From NCBI GenBank assembly GCA_905221605.1, contig CAJNDS010000611.1, positions 1 to 64,000 of the forward strand: a DNA stretch of 64,000 nucleotides. Reading direction: 5' to 3'. The position numbers were made by a program, and so were the translations under genes. Every line of letters begins with the position of its first letter. Position 1 is the stretch's first letter. The notes beneath the pieces were generated by a model. The model saw nothing but the letters and a program-made list of their open reading frames with translations, was not told the origin of the DNA and searched no databases. Positions 25,601 to 34,500 of the stretch are shown one piece after another. The stretch comes from Symbiodinium natans. Lineage: Eukaryota; Sar; Dinophyceae; Suessiales; Symbiodiniaceae.

Positions 25601-27013
25601 GCTAAGTGCTAGGCCTAGTCACTTCTGGACCTGCTGGAATAGGTCGAAGCAGCAGTTCCTCACATCCCTTCTGGGCCTTCTGGCGAAAGTTCCGGCAGCC
25701 GTTTGCAGGGCTTAATCACTTCTGGGCCTTCTGGAGAAGTTTTAGGCAGCAGTTTGAGAGGCCTACTTACTGCTGGGCCTCCCGGAGAAGTTTAGGCAGC
25801 AGTTTGAGAGGCCTAATCACTCTGAGCCCTCCAGGAAAGGTTGAGGCAGCAGTTTGAGAAGCCTAATCACTTCTGGGCCTTCAGGCAACTGTTGGGACAG
25901 CAGTTTGAGAGGCCTAATCATTTCTGGGCCTTCTGAAAACCTTGAGGCATCAGTTTGAGAGGTCTACCACTGCTTTTGCGTGCCACAGCGCAGGAGGGCG
26001 GGCGCCCTCCTGGCCGGGCAGTGAGACGGCAGGCAAGGTGCCCAAGATGCCTGTCAATAGATGCGGCGTCCATTGCTTGGCATCCAGAAACAGATACTGT
26101 GGTCCCTCAACTGCCCCGCGCAGCGGCCGATTTTTGCGACTGCAAACCTGTCACAGAATGGGCAGTTTGCGGGGCTTAATCACTTCTGGGCCTTCTGGAG
26201 AAGTTTTAGGCAGCAGTTTGAGAGGCCTACTTACTGCTGGGCCTTCCGGAGAAGTTTAGGCAGCAGTTTGAGAGGCCTAATCACTCTGAACCCTCCAGGA
26301 AAGGTTGAGGCAGCAGTTTGAGAAGCCTAATCACTTCTGGGCCTTCAGGCAACTGTTGGGACAGCAGTTTGAGAGGCCTAATCATTTCTGGGCCTTCTGA
26401 AAACCTTGAGGCATCAGTTTGAGAAGTCTACCCACTGCTTCTGCTTGCCACAGCGCAGGAGGGCGGGCGCCCTCCTGGCCGGGCAGTGAAACTGCAGGCA
26501 AGGTGCCCAAGATGCCTGTCAATAGATGCGGCGTCCATTGCTTGGCATCCAGAAACTTAAAGATACTGTGGTCCCTCAACTGCCCCGCGCAGCGGCCGAT
26601 TTTTGCGACTGCAAACCTGTCACAGAATGGGCAGTTTGCGGGGCTTAATCACTTCTGGGCCTTCTGGAGAAGTTTTAGGCAGCAGCTTGAGAGGCCTACT
26701 TACTGCTGGGCCTTCCGGAGAAGTTTAGGCAGCAATTTGAGAGGCCTAGTCACTCTGAGCCCTCCAGGAAAGGTTGAGGCAGCAGTTTGAGAAGCCTAAT
26801 CACTTCTGGGCCTTCAGGCAACTGTTGGGACAGCAGTTTGAGAGGCCTAATCATTTCTGGGCCTTCTGAAAACCTTGCGGCATCAGTTTGAGAGGTCTAC
26901 CCACTGCTTCTGCTTGCCACAGCGCAGGAGGGCGGGCGCCCTCCTGGCCGGGCAGTGAAACTGCAGGCAAGGTGCTCAAGATGCCTGTCAATAGATGCGG
27001 CGTCCATTGCTTG
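25600..27013. repeat. Tandem repeat of ~467 bp carrying a helicase-gene fragment
   Basis: About three units; the anchor TGCCACAGCGCAGGAG occurs at 25981, 26446 and 26915 (periods 465 and 469). Each unit contains sub-repeats of about 50 bp (TTCTGGGCCTTCTGGAGAAG, GCAGCAGTTTGAGAGGCCTA) and, on the minus strand, a coding relic reading WTPHLLTGILGTLP and LPGQEGARPPALW. This matches WTPTLLSGVLATLP and LPGQEDARTPALW of the giant helicase frame (about 9157-9256). Inference: a piece of the helicase gene was captured and amplified with neighbouring sequence. Units are 95% alike or so by eye, so amplification is fairly recent. Each relic has a perfect GGGC palindrome. Confidence 0.85.
25993..26010. other. 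GGGC-loop palindrome, perfect
   Basis: GGAGGGC-GGGC-GCCCTCC; identical copies at 26458-26475 and 26927-26944, one per repeat unit. Confidence 0.9.
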
Positions 27014-27195
27014 GCCTTGTGATATCTCTCCGCCTTGCTCGCAGGTCCCGCAGGTCAATAAGCTTCAGGCTCGAGATCTCTCTTCCTGCTGCTCCCTGGT
27101 CCGGAGAGCCCATAGGCTTTAGGTTTGCGATTTATCTGCGTGCTGCTCCCAGGTCTCGTAGGCCCAAAGGCTTCAGGTTCGTGCTTTCCGGGTAA
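27014..27195. repeat. Three diverged units of ~58 bp
   Basis: Units share CAGGTC.CG.AGG...A.AGGCTT.AGG.TCG.G.T with TCC.GCTGCTCCC. Imperfect; no coding role seen. Confidence 0.6.
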
Positions 27196-27861
27196 GTACT
27201 GACACGGCCTCCGCCCTATGCTGCGACTAGCACTGTCACAAGAATGAGGGGCAGACCAGAAACCTAAGCAGCAAACCTAAACCCTAAATGCGAAGACCTA
27301 CACACCCAACTACTGCCACCACGCACAGAGCTGCACACAGACGAGCCCGCCAGGCTCATCAACAAGACGCCTTCGCGGAGCCCCGCAGCGCTAGGCGCAT
27401 GATTGGCAAGTGGATGTGAGGAAGCATTTTGAGTAGATGGGAATGCTACTAAAGGATATTTAACACTACACCTCAGCTAGCCCGGCACGCTTGCACAAAC
27501 TGGCAAGGATTTGGGCCCCCCAGCGTGACTGCAGGTTTTGGGATTCCCCCCCCCCCCTCTTGGCAATTCCGGTACTCCGTACAACGGGGGCCAGAATAAC
27601 CCTGATGAAAGAACCATATGCACAAAGGGCCCCCTTCGTGCCGGTTGATTTACCTAATGAGAGTACACTTGTCATGGCCATCATCACAACTCATGACGCC
27701 TCACCTGGTTTTTTGTAGTTGCAGGCCAACCTGCTTTTGGTTCTGCAACTCTTTTTATTCCTTCACCGCTCCGCAAGAGGGGAACTGCCCGGGTGCATCC
27801 CAACCTCCACAGTACACACCTGGGGCTTGGGCCGCCAGGCACAAGTGCCCGGTGATTTGGA
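27196..27861. other. No gene seen
   Basis: Unique DNA with a ten-base C-run near 27546 and a single CCTAAACCCTAAA phrase near 27272 that resembles one telomere repeat but is not an array. Short frames here have no protein character. Confidence 0.5.
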
Positions 27862-28265
27862 CTACATAGGGACCTGAGAACCGGTGACATATACTGAACC
27901 TGGAACGCCCGGCACAAGACCCACGGGGTTTGTGCTGCACTCTGTTGAACCTGGGACGTCTGGCAATAGACCCACTGTGGTCCATGCTGCAATAAGGACC
28001 TGAGGACCTGTGGCATTTGCTGGACCTGGGACGCCTGGCACAAGACCCACAGTGGCTTGTGCTGCAATAGGGACCTGACCTGATGAGAACCTGCGGCATC
28101 TGCTGAACCTGGGACGCCTGGCACAAGACCAACGACGGTCTGTGCTGCTATAGGAACTGATCCCACAGACCGGACCTGCGGCATCTGCTGAGCCTGGGAC
28201 GCCTGACAAAACTAACCAAAACCCACGGTGGTATGTGCTGCAACAAAGACCTGAGGACCTGTGGC
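27862..28265. repeat. Minisatellite of ~75-90 bp units
   Basis: Five to six imperfect units with the core CTGGGACGCCTGGCACAAGA followed by GTGCTGCAATAGG and GACCTG.GGCATCTGCTG. It grades into the 60-bp repeat to the right. A minus-strand frame (27862-28797) runs through both arrays. Confidence 0.8.
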
Positions 28266-28279
28266 ATCTGCTACATTTG

Positions 28280-28870
28280 CGGGTGCCCACGGGCACGCCT
28301 GACCTGGAGGGGCCTGTGCACCTTGATGAGTGTGTGGGCACCTGCGAGCACGCCTGAGCCGGAAGGGCCTGTGCACCTGGAGCCTGTGCCTTACTGGCAC
28401 CTGTAAGCACGTCTGACCCGGAAGGGCCTGTGCACCTTGAGCCTGCACATGTGCGGGCACCTGCGAGCACGCCTGACCCGGAAGGGCCTGTGCACCTTGA
28501 GCCTGTGCCTTTGCTGGCACCTGTAAGGGCCTGTGCATCTTGAACCTGTGCATATGCGGGCACCTGCAAGCACGCTTGACCCGGTAGGGCCTGTGCACCT
28601 TGAGCCTGTGCATTTGCAGGCACTTGCAAGCACGCCTGACCCGGCGGGGCCTGTGCACCTTGAGCCTGCGCGGGCACCTGCAAGCACGCCTGACCCGGAA
28701 GGGCCTGTGCACTTTGAGCCTGTGCATTTGCTGGCACCTGCAAGCACGCCTGACCTGGAAGGGCCTGTGCACCTGGAGCCTGTGCATGTGCGGGCACCTA
28801 CAGCCACGCCTGACCCGGACGGGCCTGGGCACCTCGAGCCTGTGCATATGCGGGCACCTGGCGGCAGGGC
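28280..28870 (-). repeat. 60-bp minisatellite, potentially coding 20-residue repeats
   Basis: About ten units of 60 bp, core GGGCCTGTGCACCTTGAGCC and GGGCACCTGCAAGCACGCCT. On the minus strand they can encode a 20-residue repeat of the type AQALPGQACLQVPA.AQAQG. The frame stays open because 60 is a multiple of three, so openness is not evidence for a gene. Nothing outside the array looks like the rest of a protein. Confidence 0.8.
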
Positions 28871-30134
28871 CCGTACTAGCTGGGGGGCATGGCACTTGTA
28901 CTGAGCGCACTTCACTGTTGCAAAGAGTTGACACGCTGCACGGGTGGGAGAGGCAGGCATACTCAGTAATGGGGCAATTATGCGAAGGCCTAACCTTTGC
29001 TGCGTTCACGCTCTTACTAGCAGACAAAGGCCAGTGCAATGCGCAAAGCACTTCCTTGGCGTTCTCGCTCTTACTAACCAAGGGAAGCGCACAAACAGAC
29101 AGACACCCACCTTCCCCGTCCACGACGGCAAAATCAACACCAGCAACATGTAGTGCTCTCGGCCGGGTGGGCCTGACGAGTGCAGTTTGGGCCAATCGAG
29201 AATGATGCGCGGCGTTCAACAGCAAACATTGATCTCAGACTGCGGCAAAAACATGCTCCTATCTTCACATGCACCGCAAAGTTAAAAGGTTTGGTGAAAA
29301 TGAATTCGCACTTGCGACATAATGCAGATACCTTACGCCGAAGCTATCCGTACTGCACATATGCGCAAGAAACTCAAAAATACCGTGCTTGCGGAAGGAA
29401 ACGGGCGTTCCCAACAGATATTAAACTAAACAACTCGGTAGAAAACATTTAAATTAGTTGGCAACAGAGAACGGGCGTTCTCAAACCAACTTAACTGAGT
29501 GACAGAACAACTGAGAGCACAGTTGACGTCACTTTAGAAGGTTGGGAGCGGGCGTACCCAACAGTCAGTGTGCACAGACAAAGACTAAAAGGCAAACCAA
29601 GCTTGCGGTGTTGACAAAGCTGAAATCCAAAGCAAGCAATGGATTCTTCTTGCAAGCGTGCGCTCACAAGGAACTGCGCAATGCTAAGGAGCCCCAGCTA
29701 CAAAGCAAACACAGAACCAAGCACTCCTACGCCTCCGAGCTGTCTCAGAGGCCGCCAACTACGAGTAGGGTTCCAAGCAAGGTCAAACCTTTAGCAACGG
29801 CCTCCCACCCTTCCTACGGCTTCACTGGTGGCTTAACCACCTCGAGCAAACGCGGCCTTGACCAAAATGGCGACGGATTGCTTGCTTTTCATTTTTTGAC
29901 ATGCGGCCACGCAGGATAAAGCCCAACATTGTTGCAGTCTCAGCAATAATCTTAGACCCCCAACGTCATGTCGAGGAGAAGGATATCAGCAGTTTTGAAG
30001 GGCTTGTTGCTAAGAATAGAAGTTTTGCATTTGCATTTGCAAGGCAATTACAACAGGGGGGGGGGTCATGCGGGCCTTGCGCAAAGCTTGCAAAGCCCGC
30101 GATGCGCGCGAAGCGCGCGAAGCCCCAACCCCGC
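28871..30134. other. Gene-free stretch with three clustered palindromes
   Basis: No supported gene. Between 29397 and 29562 are three GGGC-centred palindromes in 165 bp: GGAAAC-GGGC-GTTCC (29397-29412, one bulge), GAGAAC-GGGC-GTTCTC (29467-29482, perfect) and GTTGGGAGC-GGGC-GTACCCAAC (29541-29562, six outer pairs plus one inner). A nine-G run is at about 30057-30065 and a GCGCGCGAAGCGCGCGAAG stretch at about 30104-30122. Confidence 0.7.
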
Positions 30135-30406
30135 TTCTTAATTCTACTCCTTTAAGTTTTTTGAAGAATGAACACAAGACGCAAAAACAAGAAGCCTCCT
30201 TCTCTACTTATTCTTTACCTCTCGAATTATGAACACAAGAAAAAGATGGAATTTAGATCAACTCTTTACTCCTCTAATTTTCGAACACTAAACACAAGGA
30301 ATTTAAATTAATTCTTTATTTCTCTGATTTTCAAAAAATGAATAAGAAACAAAAAACACAAGAAATGAGAGAGGTGGAATCTAGAATAGCAAATTGGGGG
30401 CAGCCG
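30135..30406 (+). repeat. AT-rich dispersed repeat, copy 2
   Basis: Inverted relative of 1373-1638 (shared ATGGAATTTAGATCAA, TGATTTTC, GAACACAAG phrases in order). The copia element begins directly at its right end, so copia appears to have landed in this repeat. Confidence 0.75.
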
Positions 30407-30778
30407 TGAAAAACCGAAGGTCCCTCTGGTACCTTTTCCCTTGAAAGCACGAACCCTGACCTCTCACACAAGTGCGGACAACTCTCTCTTTTTCACAGTC
30501 AGAGCCACTTGAGCCAAAAGTCACGAAGTGCACAAACTAAACGAATTCTCTCTTGTGAGCTTAAACTCAGCTTCAGAACGAAGTTCCTACACACTGCACA
30601 CTCACTTTAAATAGCGTATTGGGCAAAAACACACTCGTATGATTTCCTTGGAAATCAACGAGGCATAAACCATCGAGGATGGGATCACACGGATTCCCAA
30701 TCACTCCGAAGCAAAACAAACCTATACAAGCTGATCCAAAACATGACAAAAACATCACTGATCAGCCACAATCTTCCA
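30407..30778 (-). repeat. 3' LTR of the copia element (372 bp)
   Basis: Matches 39930-40228 except that about 73 bp (about 30664-30736) are absent from the other LTR. On the element's sense strand it contains CGTGACTTTTGGCTCAAG (30508-30525), whose last twelve bases equal the 3' end of the dinoflagellate spliced leader. In the 5' LTR this site reads TTTTGACTTAAG, two changes. Confidence 0.95.
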
Positions 30779-30784
30779 CCCCCC
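30779..30784 (-). other. Polypurine tract
   Basis: GGGGGG on the minus strand immediately before the 3' LTR start TGGAAG; the usual plus-strand primer position. Confidence 0.6.
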
Positions 30785-31516
30785 GCATTTTGCTGAGGGT
30801 TCATGTCAAAGATCTGAAGTCCAAGCCCAGCTCGGCACTTCAACACTAAGGGGATGCCCTGGCCACATTCCCTTGGTGCGTACTCGCCACCAAACGAAAC
30901 AAACAACACACCAGTCGATCTCTGACATCAAACTTAAAACTCATGCAAGATCCCACCATCAGGCAGGTTGTCCTGGGTCCACATCACTGGTAACCCAAGA
31001 GTTCGTTGTCCAAACACGTGAAAAACGAATTAAACTTGCATCCACCTGCACTGGGGCAGGGTTGTCTTGGAACGAATCCAAGAGTTCGTGGTGACAAACA
31101 CGTGAAAACGAATTAATGCAAGCTTCAGATGTTTCCCACTCAGCACTCGACCTTGTCGTGGTACTCCTCCTCAGTCTCGCATCTTCCAGGTCACCAAACT
31201 CACCAACTAGCATCGGCTAGCTGATCCTTCAGGAAAAGATTGGCTTCATAGTTTCGCTTCTTCCAGCGTACCATCAGCCAAAAACGTCTTCAGAGGTGGC
31301 AATCAGACGCCTTGCAGAAGGGGCTATAGAGTCCCTCGTTGAGTTTCATCATCATTTTGCCTCCTCTTTGCAAACTTCTCATGCACTGAAACAAGGGCTC
31401 ACACTAACCAGAAAAATCGCGGGCGCTCCATGGCGGCAACGCGGCCATGGCTTCCAAAAAAATGGCTGCGGGTTTCACTCACCCACCCAACCACTGAGAT
31501 CACTTAGCATCTCAGT
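30785..31516 (-). other. Copia 3' untranslated region with a tandem duplication
   Basis: Lies between the Gag-Pol stop and the 3' LTR. Segments at about 30992-31044 and 31077-31126 are near-copies (both with AAGAGTTCGT and AACACGTGAAAA), an 85-bp step. No frame of note. Confidence 0.7.
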
Positions 31517-34500
31517 TCATTCTTCATCCTCTTCGCCCTTCTTCTCGCCAGCTCCAGTTGACTCCATCAACTTGGCGCGGCGCTCCTTGGCGGCTTCCTT
31601 CATCTCCGCCAACTCAGCCGTCCTCGTTTCCATCATCACATCCTGCGAAGATCGGCTAGGCTCAGCTGGCGTCTCCGCAGGCCTCTCAGTTGGCTGGTCT
31701 CCAACCTTTCTCTTCTTCTCTTCCAACATCAGCTCCAAATCGGCAACACTAAAGCTTGCCTTCACACGCTCAGCAATCTGCGCGATAGCTGCTGCATCCA
31801 ACTCAGATGGTACAACTGACACAGGCGAGCGAACCGCTTCGCCTTCCAGCTTTGCTCTCTTAGCAGCTTCTTCCTCGGCAGCTGACAGGTCGGCGATGCG
31901 CTTGCGCTTTCGCTCAGCTTCCTCGAACTCTCGGTCTTGCTGTTCCGCTGCAGCCTTGAGGATCCGCTTCAGGTCCTTTTCCTCCTTCTCGAGTTTCCCA
32001 ACATTCTCACCCATGATCCCAAAGGCTTGCTGCCACATGTCGGCAGGCAACGTCAAGTTGAACCTCACCACATAGTCGGTCGGCAAGTGCCACTTACACT
32101 TGCAGATCCACACAACACCGCTTCGAGTCTCACTCGCAACCACCTTCTTCCAGCTTGCCGCCCTCTGCGTGTCGGTGATCTCCTCTTTCTTTTTCTCCAG
32201 GTCCTCCAAGAATCCTGCAACAGACTCCATCACGGATCTGTAGTGGCTGTAGGCCACAAACGACCACTTGGGGACTGGTCTCTCCCTCAGCTCCGGCTCG
32301 TGAATCCGAAGTGTATCACACGACAACATCGAAATCACTCGCACTCGCTCCACCAGTTCCTTAAACACCAAGGATCCTTCCTTTGCACTTCTCTTCCAGC
32401 GCAACACCCATGGGGGATAATACGAGCTCTCAGCTTCATCCTCCATGATCCTCTCTGCTCCCAAAATGGGTAGCATGCACAACAGATCCACCATCCGCAA
32501 GACTCCGAGGTCCTGGTGCTCACCCAGAAGCAAAACAGGGACTATCCCTTTTCTCTTCAAGTACCTCACGAAGCTCAACATCGCCAGGCCACACGTTCCC
32601 GGCGGTACTTCCATGTACAGTCCTCCTTCATTCACTGCCATCTCCCAGATGATGGCCTTGCCACCAATCTGTCCACGGACATCCAAGATTCCGAAGATCT
32701 TCGTGGGTTTCTCCTGTAGCTCACACACCTCCTGGATGGGCTTCACCAGCTTCTCGTATGAGCTTTGATAGCGCAACATATCCTTGTCGGATAGCGTGCC
32801 TACCACGTCCTTGAGCTCTAGCTCATCCACTGGAGTTCCGCGCCGGCAGATACTCCATGACACATCACCGAACCACTTCGGCGGCTCTGGATCCGCCAGC
32901 TCCGGAAACACGTCGACCATCCGTTCAATCACCTTCGGCATGGCCTTGGGTTTCGGTGCAGCTTGGCCTGAGCCTCGGCTTTCACCTTTATCACCCCTTT
33001 TTCCAGCAGCTCGGCGCTCCTTCTCTGCCTCTCGGAGATGGAATGCATGGCTTGCATCCGTGCCAGAGACTGTCACAGTCTGTTTGCACTTTTCGCACTT
33101 GGGCTTGCCACTTTCATCCCAGCTCAACCCGGCAGCATGCTCGGATCTGAACAACCATTTGCAAACCTTACACCAAAAGGGGCTTTTCATCTCAGCACCC
33201 TGCTCACCCTTCCTGCTGTCTTCAGCTGCCATTTTCCTGTCCTTCACCAAAGGTACAGGCTCCAGGCTAGGGCTAGCTTCCGTGGTGCTTGAACCAAAGC
33301 TTTTGCGGTTGGACCATAAATCCATTTCTTGAACCTCAGGGGAAGAGTCTTCACGAAGGGTTTCGGGACTTCTAAGGTGGAAATTTTCAAAAACTTCACC
33401 ACACTTTTTCACACTTTTCAACGATCCAACTTGCTCCACACTGCATCCAGTTGCCTCGGCACACTGGCATGCCTGAACTCCAACCCTTGGTCGGATTCCA
33501 CAGATCCTCCACACCTGCTGCACATCTTCACCAGGGTATATACCCATAGCTTGCTGGTGCTGACAGAATGTCACTTGACTCAAGCACTTTGTAAGAACGT
33601 CAGCGATCATTCCCGCTGTCGGGCACCAAATGACCTTCAAGGTCTGAGCTTCCTGTATCCGCTCCTGAAGATAGCAGACAGCGATGTCTAAGTGGCGAAC
33701 TCGCCTACTCAACCCACGGTTTAGCAAAACCGCTCTCGCTGAGGAACTGTCAGTGTGCAATCGGATCGTGACATCTGACTCGGCCAACTGACCGATCAAA
33801 GTCGCAAGTCCCTCACTCTCCTGTACCGCAGTCAAGATGGCTCTCAACTCGGCTTCACAAGAACTCAGCGATACACACCCTTGAACTCGAGAGATTCCCT
33901 TGATCAGGCATCCTCTATAAAAGATGGCTATGCCCGACACAGATCTTCGTCCTAACGACGCTTGGGGTGCCCAACTGGCATCCGCATACACTTCCAGCTG
34001 CGCCGGCCCACTGTCCGGTACATTCCCATCAGGGCCAAAGTACTGCCATGCATGGTATTGTCCCTTTAGGAACCTAATCACTTGTCGCAATGCTTGCTCA
34101 AAGCATGCTGTTGGCTTGGACTGTCCTTGCGAAAGAATGGACATCCACCTACTCAGGTCAGGTCTCGACTGACCCCACCATGCAATCCGGCCAAGTACTG
34201 CTCTGTACCTCGCAGCTGCAGTGTCACTCAACTCAGGATCCGAACCACTTGCTCTGCCCTTCTCGACCGTTTTCACGATGTCCGGAGGAGCAGTAACCAC
34301 CTTCAGGTCCTTACAGAACTCTGTCTCGAACAGGGCATCTAAGTATGCCGGGGGCACTCGCATCCTGAGATGACTCCCTTGTCTCTCAATCTCTCGCCCC
34401 AAAAAGGTGATCTTTCCACCAGTGGAAGTGATTCGACCCGTTTCCTTGATCTTCAACTCTCCGTTCAGGGTGTCGGTCACCAACCGAATGGCATCTCTAG

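Noticed and set aside
27265-27285. CCTAAACCCTAAA as a telomere
   Set aside because: Only about two units, no array.
28435-28830. CTTGAGCC in the 60-bp repeat as spliced-leader relics
   Set aside because: Only eight bases match and the T-run is absent; it recurs because the repeat recurs.
25600-28870. Tandem repeats considered as a CRISPR array
   Set aside because: Units are contiguous without unique spacers of constant length, and the genome is eukaryotic.
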